DNA from: Aldehydirespirator sp965261105
GTDB lineage: Bacteria > Actinomycetota > Acidimicrobiia > Acidimicrobiales > Aldehydirespiratoraceae
Direction of reading: 5' to 3'
DNA: 64,000 nucleotides
Assembly: GCA_965261105.1 (NCBI GenBank)
Contig: CBDHCM010000006.1
Location: 3,472,001 to 3,536,000 of the forward strand
The stretch's first letter is position 1, and each line of letters starts with the position of its first letter. Positions 43,061 through 51,373 of the stretch are shown here, in pieces. Below the pieces are notes generated by a model. The model was not told the DNA's origin and ran no database searches. It saw only the letters and a list, made by a program, of their open reading frames with translations. The translations under genes and the position numbers were made by a program.

Positions 43061-44923
43061 ATGAGAGCTTTCGGTGCGCCAGCCGCCAACCGCCTGCTGC
43101 GAATGTTGGCGTGCGTGTTCGTCCTAGCCGTGGTCGCGTCCGCGTGCGGAGGCGACGACGAAGAGGCGGCCCCAGACACCAGCGCAGCGGATAACGCCGC
43201 GCTCGAGGCGGCTCAGGCCCAGGCCGATGCCGCCGCGGCCGAAGCCGAAGCAGCCGCGGCCAAGGCAGCCGAGGCTGAGGCGGCCCTGGAGGCGGCCCTG
43301 GCTGAGGCCGAGGGAGCCGTAGACCCCGAACTCATGGCCGAGCTCGAGGGACAGCTGGAGGCGGCTCGGGCCGAGGCCGAAGCAGCCGCCGCCGCTCAAG
43401 CCGAGGCCGAAGCAGCCGCCACCGCGGCAGAACCAGAAGCCGAGGAGATTCCCACGACCCTGGTGATCGCGCAGGACCGCGACCCGCAGCGGCTCGACCC
43501 CAACTTCGTGAGAGGCGTCGAGCCCGAGACCATCGCCCAGACCATGTACGACTCGCTTATCGCCCTCGACACGGCCGCCGTGCCCGTGCCCAGCCTGGCC
43601 AGCAGCTGGTCGTTCCCCGACGACTCGAGGATGGTGCTCGAGTTGAGGGAGGGCGTCCAGTTCCACAACGGCGAGCCCTTCAACGCCGAGTCGGTGAAGG
43701 TCAGCGTCGAGAGGATCCAATCCGAGGAGCACGGCTCGCACCTGCGCAACCAGTTCCTGTCGATCGGCTCGGTCGAGATCGTCGACGACCACAACGTCGT
43801 GTTCCACCTGAACAGTCCCGAGGCGAACCTGCTCTACGCCCTGACCAGGCTGATGATGATCCCGCCCGGCTACTACGCCGAGGTCGGCGATAAGGGCGTC
43901 GAGGCCAACCCGGTGGGCACGGGCCCGTTCACGTTCGTGTCCTACACCGTCGACGACGAGACCGTCGTCAAGCGCAACCCGAACTACTGGCCCGGCAGCC
44001 CCAAGGGCCAGCCCATGGTGGAGGAAGTGCGGATCCGGGTGATCCCCGAGGCGACGGTCCGGGTGGCCGAGCTGGCCACGGGCGGGGTGCACATCGCCGA
44101 CACCGTCCCCGCCGATCAGAGGTCCGCCGTCGTCAACGCCGGAATGGAACTGGTGAGCTTCTATGACGCCAAGCCGTTCTGGATGATCCTCAACCGCACC
44201 GGTTTCGGCACTGACGCCGACGCCGCCACCGGCGATCAGGCCGTGCAGTACGCCGCGCTGCAGGACAAGCGGGTGGCCCGGGCGCTCAACCTGGCCGTCG
44301 ACCGCCAGGCCATCATCGACTCCCTCATGGGGGGCGACGCCACCGGGTTGGGCCAGCCCTTCGGCCGGCGCGGCTTCGGGTATCCCGACGTCGACGAGCA
44401 GTACCCGTACGACCCCGACCTGGCCAGGCAGCTACTGGCCGAGGCCGGGTATGCCGACGGGTTCCTCCTCGACATCCTGGCCACCCACGCCACCAACCTC
44501 GACACCGTGGTGGCGGTTATGGGCTACTTCGAGGACATCGGGATCAGGCCCAAGCTTGAGGTGATCAACACCACCATCGGCAACGACCGGTGGATAGCCG
44601 ACAGCCATCCGGGCATCCGGGTGAGCAGCTGGAACAACCCCGAGACCGCTCTGGACCTGCTCATCAGGACCGGAGGGTTCATCAGCGTCTACGCGCACCC
44701 CGACATGGACGAACTGATCGCCAAGGACAAGGTCACGCTGGACCTCGGCGAGCGCAAGGCGGTGCTCAAGCAGATCACCGACTTCCTCCACGACGACCCG
44801 TTCGCGGTCTACCTGTGGACCGAGCCCAGCCGAGTCGGCATAAACCAGAACGTGATCACCGGCTTCCAGCCGCACGCCAAGGGATTCATCCTGGCCACCG
44901 GCGTTTCTTTCATAGGCGGGTGA
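43061..44923 (+). CDS. ABC transporter substrate-binding lipoprotein (SBP family 5), copy 1
   Basis: 620-aa peptide/opine-type binding protein. The lipobox is ASAC with Cys29. Residues ~45-128 form an Ala/Glu helix (AAQAQADAAAAEAEAAAAKA and more), a stalk not usual in the family. The SBP_bac_5 domain follows from TLVIAQDRDPQRLDPNF, with VPSLASSW, LRLEGVQFHNGEPF-like ELREGVQFHNGEPF and VGTGPF. Good AAGGGGGA site before ATG 43061. It heads the dpp/opp-like operon; the ligand is unknown. Confidence 0.92.
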   Translation: MRAFGAPAANRLLRMLACVFVLAVVASACGGDDEEAAPDTSAADNAALEAAQAQADAAAAEAEAAAAKAAEAEAALEAALAEAEGAVDPELMAELEGQLEAARAEAEAAAAAQAEAEAAATAAEPEAEEIPTTLVIAQDRDPQRLDPNFVRGVEPETIAQTMYDSLIALDTAAVPVPSLASSWSFPDDSRMVLELREGVQFHNGEPFNAESVKVSVERIQSEEHGSHLRNQFLSIGSVEIVDDHNVVFHLNSPEANLLYALTRLMMIPPGYYAEVGDKGVEANPVGTGPFTFVSYTVDDETVVKRNPNYWPGSPKGQPMVEEVRIRVIPEATVRVAELATGGVHIADTVPADQRSAVVNAGMELVSFYDAKPFWMILNRTGFGTDADAATGDQAVQYAALQDKRVARALNLAVDRQAIIDSLMGGDATGLGQPFGRRGFGYPDVDEQYPYDPDLARQLLAEAGYADGFLLDILATHATNLDTVVAVMGYFEDIGIRPKLEVINTTIGNDRWIADSHPGIRVSSWNNPETALDLLIRTGGFISVYAHPDMDELIAKDKVTLDLGERKAVLKQITDFLHDDPFAVYLWTEPSRVGINQNVITGFQPHAKGFILATGVSFIGG

Positions 44924-44949
44924 ACTCGTAGCCGGGCGAGCCTCCGCGG

Positions 44950-45085
44950 AGCGGTCCAGGCCGGAGCTGCAGCGCGTCTGCGCGCTCGACATAGCCATCA
45001 ACAACACCGACCGGAAGTCCGGCCATTGCCTGCTGGGAACCGCCGGCACGGTCTGGTCCATCGACAACGGTCCTGTCCTTCTACT
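44950..45085 (+). pseudogene. fragment of an SCO1664 family gene
   Basis: Matches 42508-42645 (RPELQRVCALDI, then NNTDRKSGHCLLGT and SIDNG) with scattered substitutions, then diverges. The flanking sequence before the next gene also resembles that before 43061, including a TTAGCATCGCCG segment and AATCAAGGGGGA. It is the relic left by a tandem duplication. Confidence 0.8.
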
Positions 45086-45258
45086 GCCAGGTCAGCGGCG
45101 CGGCGACGGCTGCCCGCAAGACGGACAGACGTCCACAGGGTGGTAGGCCCGTTGGACAGACCGGCGCAGAGTGGCTTAGCATCGCCGCTCATTCGCTAAG
45201 AGCGCGGCACACCGCTGGCAGCGGAGAATCCAAAGCTCAATCAAGGGGGAAATGAGCG

Positions 45259-47160
45259 ATGAGAACTTCACGCTCACTCTTCGGCAACCGCCTGCCGCCA
45301 CTCCTGGCGTGCGTGTTCCTGCTGGCGCTGGTGGCGTCGGCCTGCGGAGGCGACGACGAACCCGCGGCCCCGAACACCAGCGCAGCGGACGCCGCCGCGC
45401 TCGAGGCGGCTCAAGCTGAGGCCGACGCCGCCGCGGTCGAAGCCGAAGCAGCTGCGGCCAAGGCAGCCGAGGCTGAGGCGGCCCTGGCTGAGGCCCTGGC
45501 TGAGGCCGAGGGAGCCGTAGACCCCGAGCTCATGGCCGAACTCGAGGGGGAGCTGGAGGCGGCTCGGGCCGAGGCCGAAGCAGCCGCCGCCGCTCAGGCC
45601 GACGCCGAAGCAGCTGCCGCCGCGGCCGAGGCGGCCGCGGCAGAGCCAGAAGACACCGCAGTCAGCGACACCCTGGTGATCGCCCTGGACCGCGACCCGC
45701 AGCGACTGGATCCAAACTTCGCAAGGAGCGTCGAGGCCGAGACGACGTCGCAGTCCCTGTACGACCCGCTCATCAACCTCGACCTGTCCGGCGCGCCCGT
45801 GCCCAGCCTGGCGTCGAGTTGGTCGTTCCCCGACGACTTGACGATGACGTTGGAGCTGAGGCAGGGCGTGGTGTTCCACAACGGCGAGCCGTTCGATGCG
45901 GAGTCGGTGAAGATCAGCGTGGAGAGGGTCAAGTCCGAGGAGCACGGCTCCCACCTGAGGGGCCAGTACGGCTCCATCGAGTCGGTCGAGATTGTCGACG
46001 ATTACAACGTCACGTTCCATCTGAGCCAGCCCGACGCGGCCCTGATCTACAACCTCACCAGGCTGATGATGATCCCGCCGGGCTACCACGCCGAGGTCGG
46101 CGACGAGGGCGTCGAGGCCGCGCCGGTGGGCACCGGCCCGTTCATGTTCGTGTCCTACAGCGTCGACGACGAGGTCGTCCTCGAGCGCAACCCGAACTAC
46201 TGGCCCGACAGCCCCAAGGGCCAGCCGATGGTCGACAAGGTGCGGATCCGGGTGATCCCCGAGGGGACCGTCCGGATTGCTGAGCTGACTACCGGCGGAG
46301 TGCACATTGCCGACACCGTCTCCGCCGATCAGCAGTCGCTGATCGAGTCCGCGGGGCTCACCCTGGTCAAGTACTACGACGGCAAGCCGTCCTGGATGAT
46401 TCTCAACCGGCTCGGGATCGGCGTCGACGCCGAGGCCGCCACCGGCGAGCAGGCCGTGCAATACACCGCGCTCCAGGACAAGCGGGTCGCCCAGGCGCTC
46501 AACTACGCCGTCAACAGGCAGGCCATCATCGATTCCCTCTTCGGCGGCGACGCCATCGCGCTGGGCCAGACTTTCGGCCCAGGCGGCTTCGGCTACCCGG
46601 CGGACGACGAGCCGTACCCGTATGATCCCGACCAGGCGAGGGCGCTCCTGGCGGAGGCCGGATACCCGGACGGCTTCCACCTCGACATCCTCGCCACCTC
46701 CACCGCCAACCTCGACGCGGTGGCGGCGGTCATGGGTGACTTCGAGGAGATCGGCATCAGACCGAAGCTCGAGGTGATCCACCATACGATCGGCAACAAC
46801 CGCTGGCTTGGCCCCAGCTTCAGCGACAACCGCGACGGGAGCTATCCGGGTATTCGGAACAGCAGTTGGAACAATCCCGAGTCGCTACTGCGTCTGCTGG
46901 TCGAGACCGATGGGATAATCAGCGTCTACTCGAACGAGGAGCTGGATGCGCTGATAGCGCAGGAGCGCATCACGCTGGACGTCGACGAGCGAAACGCCGT
47001 TCTCAAGCAGATTTCCGACTTGCTTCACGAAGACCCGTTCGCGGTCTATCTCTGGGCCGAGCCCAGCCGAGTCGGAATAGACCAGAACCGCATCACCGGC
47101 TTCCAGCCGCACGCCAAGGGATTCATCCTGGCCACGAACGTCTCCCTGATAGATGGGTGA
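45259..47160 (+). CDS. ABC transporter substrate-binding lipoprotein (SBP family 5), copy 2
   Basis: 633-aa paralog of the preceding binding protein, similar along its whole length, including lipobox (Cys29), the Ala/Glu stalk, TLVIALDRDPQRLDPNF and the C-terminal GFQPHAKGFILAT. Differences in the ligand domain include an insert GPSFSDNRDGSYPG near residue 520 and FGPGGFGYPADDEPYP. It probably shares the downstream permease and ATPases while binding a related ligand. AAGGGGGA upstream of ATG 45259 is well placed. Confidence 0.92.
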   Translation: MRTSRSLFGNRLPPLLACVFLLALVASACGGDDEPAAPNTSAADAAALEAAQAEADAAAVEAEAAAAKAAEAEAALAEALAEAEGAVDPELMAELEGELEAARAEAEAAAAAQADAEAAAAAAEAAAAEPEDTAVSDTLVIALDRDPQRLDPNFARSVEAETTSQSLYDPLINLDLSGAPVPSLASSWSFPDDLTMTLELRQGVVFHNGEPFDAESVKISVERVKSEEHGSHLRGQYGSIESVEIVDDYNVTFHLSQPDAALIYNLTRLMMIPPGYHAEVGDEGVEAAPVGTGPFMFVSYSVDDEVVLERNPNYWPDSPKGQPMVDKVRIRVIPEGTVRIAELTTGGVHIADTVSADQQSLIESAGLTLVKYYDGKPSWMILNRLGIGVDAEAATGEQAVQYTALQDKRVAQALNYAVNRQAIIDSLFGGDAIALGQTFGPGGFGYPADDEPYPYDPDQARALLAEAGYPDGFHLDILATSTANLDAVAAVMGDFEEIGIRPKLEVIHHTIGNNRWLGPSFSDNRDGSYPGIRNSSWNNPESLLRLLVETDGIISVYSNEELDALIAQERITLDVDERNAVLKQISDLLHEDPFAVYLWAEPSRVGIDQNRITGFQPHAKGFILATNVSLIDG

Positions 47161-47224
47161 GCCCGACCTCTAGGGTTGAGCCCGACATCTGGATGCATAA
47201 GCCCGACATCGCCGCGTAGCTGCG

Positions 47225-48142
47225 ATGGCCCGCTTCATACTTAGACGGCTCTCCTACAACGTCCTAGTCCTGATGGGCGTCCTGTTCTTCGTGCACGGGT
47301 TGCTGCTGGCCACCGGCGACCCGGCCGCGTCGCTGCTTCCCATTGACGCCGGCGCGGAGGCCCTCGAAACCGTCCGCGAGAAGCACGGGCTCAACGACCC
47401 GGTACCGGTTCAGTTCGTCAAGTTCGTCGGGCGGGTCGCCCAGGGCGACTTCGGCGACTCCTGGCAGCACTCGCGACCCGCCCTGGACCTCATCCTGGAG
47501 CGGGCGCCGGCAAGCCTGAAGCTGGGATTGGTGGGCCTGGGCATTGCGCTGGTGGTGGGAACACCGCTCGGGGCGCTGGCCGGGATCAAGAAGGGCACGT
47601 GGATCGACCAAGCGGCCCGCTTCGTGGCCGTCCTGGGCCAGGCCACCCCCGGTTTCTGGCTCGGCATCATGCTGCTGCTGATCCTCGGAGTGCGCCTCGA
47701 GTTGCTGCCCATATCGGGCCGCGGGGACTGGCGGCACCTGGTGATGCCCGGAATCGTGATCGCCCTGCCGACCATCCCGTCGATCGTGCGGATCTTCCGG
47801 TCCAGCCTCATCGGGGTGCTCGAGCGCGACTACGTGCGCACCGCTCGAGCCAAGGGCCTCGGCGGAATGCGGGTGTTCCGGCGCCACGTCACCAGGAACG
47901 CCTCGATCCCGGTCATCACCGTGATCAGCTTCGAGGTGGGGGCGATACTGTCGGGCGCTCTCATCGCCGAGGTCATCTTCGCCTACCCGGGCGTGGGTCG
48001 GCTGGCCTATGTCGCCATCTTGGGCCGAGATCTGGCCCTGGTCCAGGCCTATGTGGTGGTGGTGAGCGTGGTCGTGCTCACCACCAACATGCTCCTGGAC
48101 CTGACCTACGCCCTGATCGATCCCCGGGTGAGGGTGCGATGA
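47225..48142 (+). CDS. oligopeptide-type ABC transporter permease (DppB-like)
   Basis: 305 aa with six predicted membrane helices. The N-terminus MARFILRRLSYNVLVLMGV and the EAA-type loop (RTARAKGLGGMRVFRRHVTR) define the inner-membrane permease that would contact the ATPases. It is followed by the second permease with a 4-bp overlap. Three imperfect GAGCCCGAC repeats lie in the 64-bp gap after copy 2. Confidence 0.93.
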   Translation: MARFILRRLSYNVLVLMGVLFFVHGLLLATGDPAASLLPIDAGAEALETVREKHGLNDPVPVQFVKFVGRVAQGDFGDSWQHSRPALDLILERAPASLKLGLVGLGIALVVGTPLGALAGIKKGTWIDQAARFVAVLGQATPGFWLGIMLLLILGVRLELLPISGRGDWRHLVMPGIVIALPTIPSIVRIFRSSLIGVLERDYVRTARAKGLGGMRVFRRHVTRNASIPVITVISFEVGAILSGALIAEVIFAYPGVGRLAYVAILGRDLALVQAYVVVVSVVVLTTNMLLDLTYALIDPRVRVR

Positions 48143-49086
48143 GCCCGCCGGCGGTGGCTCGCCGGGCGATCGCAGCCGTCGCCCGGCGATCAGCGGCGGA
48201 CGACCCCGGCGAGCCGCCAGACCCGGAGTTGTCGTCCGGCCGAGGGCGCCGGCGCCGCGTCGCGGTGGTTTTGGCTGCCTGCCTGCTCGGCATCATGATC
48301 CTGACGGCGGTGCTGGCGCCATTCATAACCTGGCACGATCCGCTTGACACCGACGTCGTTGAGCGCCTCCATCCGCCCGCCTGGTCCGAGGACGGCAAGC
48401 TGACCAACCTTCTGGGGACCGACTCGGTGGGGCGCGACCTGTTCACCCGGATCCTGTACGGCGTACGGTCCTCGCTGATCATCGGCTTCGCGGCCATGCT
48501 GGTGGGCGGCGGGGTGGGAGTCACTGCGGGGATCCTCTCGGGCTACTACGACGGCCGCATCGCCGCCTTCGTGTTCGGCCGCGTGGCCGACGTCCAGCAG
48601 GCCATCCCGTTCGTGGTGCTGGCCCTGGCCGTGGCCGCATCCGTGGGCGCCTCGTTCCGGAACCTGATCCTGATACTGGGGGTCGGGTCCTGGCTGTTCT
48701 ACTTCCGGATTGTGCGCGGCGAGGTGCTGGCCATCCGCGAGGAGACCTACATCGACGCGGCCAACGCGATCGGCGCCTCGAGTCTGAGGATCCTGTTGCG
48801 ACACCTGCTGCCCAACGTGTTCCCGTCGATCATCGTGATCGTCACGCTGTTCGTGCCCCGGCTGATCATGTTCTCGGCCGCATTGAGCTTCCTGGGGCTG
48901 GGCGTGCAGCCGCCCAACCCAGAGCTGGGCCTGATGATTTCCGAGGGCCGGGACTTGATGCAGCAGGCGTGGTGGCTGACCGTGCTCCCAGGCCTGGCCC
49001 TGGCCCTGATCGTGCTGGCCATGAACACGCTCGGGGACTGGCTGCGGGACCAGCTCGACCCGACGCAGCGGATACGGGCCTCATGA
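48139..49086 (+). CDS. oligopeptide-type ABC transporter permease (DppC-like)
   Basis: 315-aa second permease. A polar, Arg-rich N-terminus (to ~40) precedes VAVVLAACLLGIMIL and then the family pattern LLGTDSVGRDLFTRILYG; the EAA loop is DAANAIGASSLRILLRHLLPN. ATG 48139 overlaps the stop of the first permease (ATGA), which fixes the start. Confidence 0.93.
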   Translation: MSPPAVARRAIAAVARRSAADDPGEPPDPELSSGRGRRRRVAVVLAACLLGIMILTAVLAPFITWHDPLDTDVVERLHPPAWSEDGKLTNLLGTDSVGRDLFTRILYGVRSSLIIGFAAMLVGGGVGVTAGILSGYYDGRIAAFVFGRVADVQQAIPFVVLALAVAASVGASFRNLILILGVGSWLFYFRIVRGEVLAIREETYIDAANAIGASSLRILLRHLLPNVFPSIIVIVTLFVPRLIMFSAALSFLGLGVQPPNPELGLMISEGRDLMQQAWWLTVLPGLALALIVLAMNTLGDWLRDQLDPTQRIRAS

Positions 49087-49093
49087 GGCCGTC

Positions 49094-50110
49094 ATGAGCG
49101 CGGCGACCCAGTCCCCCGACCGTGAGACGGACCGCATCCTGGAGGTCGACGGGCTCAACGTGACCTTCCGCACCAGCGCCGGGCCGCTGCACGCCGTGCG
49201 AGGGATCACCTTCGAGGTGGCCGCGGGCGAGACGGTGGGGCTGGTGGGCGAGTCGGGCTCGGGCAAGAGCGCCACCGTGCTCGGAATGCTGGGGCTGTTC
49301 CACACCCAGGACGCGACGATCCAGGCCGGCAGGCTCGACTTCGAGTCGGTCAGCCTGCTGGGGCCGAATCGCCGGTCGCGGCTCAAGGACCTGCTGGGCT
49401 GGCGGATCGGCGTCATCTTCCAGGACCCCCAGAGCAGCCTCAACCCGACCATGCGCATCGGGCGGCAGATCGGGGAGGGCCTGGCCCTGCACCAGGGCCT
49501 GTCTCGACCACAGACCCGGACCAGGGTGCTCGAAGCGCTCGACGAGGTGGGCATCGGTGACCCGCAGTGGTGCGCGAGCGCCTATCCCCACGAGCTGAGC
49601 GGGGGCATGCGCCAGCGGGCGATGATCGCCATGGCCACCATCGGAGACCCGGCGCTGCTGATCGCCGACGAGCCGACCACAGCCCTGGACGTGACGCTGC
49701 AGGCCCAGGTGATCGACCTGCTGGGCCAGATGCAGCGCGAACACGGCTCGGGGATCCTGTTCATCACCCACGACCTCGCGCTCGTGTCGGAGTTCGCGGA
49801 CCGGATCCTCGTCATGTACGCGGGCCGGATCGTCGAGTCGGGCAGCACCGAGACGGTGATCAACTCGCCGAGCCATCCCTACACCCGGGCCCTGATCTCG
49901 TCGGTCCCGGTGATCGACGGGCCCGACGTGGTGCCCATCGCGGGGCGCCCGCCCGATCCCCGCGCCTTGCCGCCAGGCTGCCCGTTCCATCCGCGCTGTG
50001 TTGACGCCGAGCCGAGATGCCGCGACGCGGAGCCGCCGGTGTTCCGCGTCGCACCCCGGCACAGCTCCCGCTGCTGGCTTTCCGAGACCAACGGGAACGG
50101 GCCGTGCTGA
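49094..50110 (+). CDS. ABC transporter ATP-binding protein (DppD-like)
   Basis: 338-aa ATPase. Walker A is GESGSGKS, the signature is LSGGMRQR, Walker B is LLIADEPTTALD and the switch His follows in FITHDLALV. The C-terminal oligopeptide domain with GCPFHPRCVDAEPRC is present, typical of DppD/OppD, where such Cys can hold an Fe-S cluster. It begins 7 bp after the permease. Confidence 0.94.
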   Translation: MSAATQSPDRETDRILEVDGLNVTFRTSAGPLHAVRGITFEVAAGETVGLVGESGSGKSATVLGMLGLFHTQDATIQAGRLDFESVSLLGPNRRSRLKDLLGWRIGVIFQDPQSSLNPTMRIGRQIGEGLALHQGLSRPQTRTRVLEALDEVGIGDPQWCASAYPHELSGGMRQRAMIAMATIGDPALLIADEPTTALDVTLQAQVIDLLGQMQREHGSGILFITHDLALVSEFADRILVMYAGRIVESGSTETVINSPSHPYTRALISSVPVIDGPDVVPIAGRPPDPRALPPGCPFHPRCVDAEPRCRDAEPPVFRVAPRHSSRCWLSETNGNGPC

Positions 50111-51210
50111 GGAGCCGCGACGGTGGCAGCCGCACGTTCCATCTGGTCGACGGCCGCGACGACACCGTCCTGCGGCTGACCGATGTGAAGGTGTACTACG
50201 GCGAGCGGGCTATCAGGGTCGGCACCAAGGGAGAGGTGCGGGCCGTGGACGGCGCCTCGCTGACGCTGGGCCTGCGGAGCTCGGTCGGCCTTGTGGGCGA
50301 GTCCGGCTGCGGGAAGTCGAGCCTGGGGCGCAGCATCATCAGCCTGGCCCCGCTGACCGGTGGCGAGATCTCGGTGGGCGAGCGTCCCGAAGCGGCCCGG
50401 TCGCCGTCGCGGCGCCTCAGCCGCCGGCTGTCCCGCTCGATTCAGATCGTCTTCCAGGATCCCTACTCGAGCCTGAACCCCCGCCAGAGCGTGGGCAGCA
50501 TCGTGGCCGAGCCGATGCACATCCACGGCATCGGAGACGGCCGCCACCGCTCCGAGCGGGTCGAGCGGCTGCTGGAGCAGGTGGGCCTGCCCGCGTCGTT
50601 CGTGAAGCGGTACCCCCACGAGCTGTCCGGGGGCCAGCGCCAGCGGGTGTGCGTGGCCCGCGCCCTGGCAGTCGAGCCGTTGATCCTCATCTGCGACGAG
50701 CCCACCAGCGCCCTCGACGTTTCGATCCAGGCCCAGGTGGTGGACCTGCTGAGGGACCTGCAGGAGCAGACCGACCTCACCTACCTGTTCATCACCCACG
50801 ACCTCGCCCTGCTGCCCCAGCTCACTTCGTCGGTGGCGGTCATGTACGTCGGTCGGCTGGTCGAGACCGGCGCGGTCGACGACGTCCTGCGCCAGCCCCG
50901 GCACCCCTACACCGTGTCACTGCTGGCGGCCGCGCCGGTGCTGGGCCGCCGGCGCGAGCAGGAGATCTCCAGGATCGCCAAGGGGGACCTGCCGATCGGC
51001 CAGGTTGACCGGGGCTGCCCGTTCCGCTCCCGGTGCTGGCTCTACCGCGAGCTCGACGCCGGCGCCCGCCGGCGGTGCGAGGAGGAGACCCCCGAACTGG
51101 GCGGGACGGCGGGCTCCGGCGACCGCCGCGCCGCCTGCCACCACCAGGACGCGCTCGGAGCCGCGATCGGCCAATCCTCAGAGCACGCCGCCCCGCAGCC
51201 GGGCGCCTGA
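50104..51210 (+). CDS. ABC transporter ATP-binding protein (DppF-like)
   Basis: 368-aa second ATPase. Walker A GESGCGKS, signature LSGGQRQR, Walker B LILICDEPTSALD and FITHDLALL are intact; the C-terminal GCPFRSRCWLYRE gives the Cys pair. GTG 50104 overlaps the stop of the first ATPase by 7 bp and is preferred to longer frames, which would read through the 3' end of that gene. It is the last gene of the transporter operon. Confidence 0.92.
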   Translation: MLRSRDGGSRTFHLVDGRDDTVLRLTDVKVYYGERAIRVGTKGEVRAVDGASLTLGLRSSVGLVGESGCGKSSLGRSIISLAPLTGGEISVGERPEAARSPSRRLSRRLSRSIQIVFQDPYSSLNPRQSVGSIVAEPMHIHGIGDGRHRSERVERLLEQVGLPASFVKRYPHELSGGQRQRVCVARALAVEPLILICDEPTSALDVSIQAQVVDLLRDLQEQTDLTYLFITHDLALLPQLTSSVAVMYVGRLVETGAVDDVLRQPRHPYTVSLLAAAPVLGRRREQEISRIAKGDLPIGQVDRGCPFRSRCWLYRELDAGARRRCEEETPELGGTAGSGDRRAACHHQDALGAAIGQSSEHAAPQPGA

Positions 51211-51261
51211 GCGGAACCGGCCGCCATCGCCCACGTCCGGATCGAGATCCTGCGCCATATC

Positions 51262-51306
51262 ACTATTATGTTGTGAGTGTTGGCTCTTACTTGATACTAT
51301 TATGTT
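51262..51306. promoter_or_regulatory. AT-rich direct repeats upstream of the AlbA_2 gene
   Basis: ACTATTATGTT occurs at 51262-51272 and 51296-51306, 34 bp apart, in an AT-rich island of otherwise GC-rich DNA, and TTGACA follows at 51334. It is likely the promoter/operator region for the gene at 51374, with AGGAGG directly before that ATG. The exact -10 is uncertain. Confidence 0.4.
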
Positions 51307-51373
51307 CTGCCATGCAAGTACCAAGGCAACGTCTTGACAATCATGCGCACCCCGCATAGCAGGAGGCAGGAGG

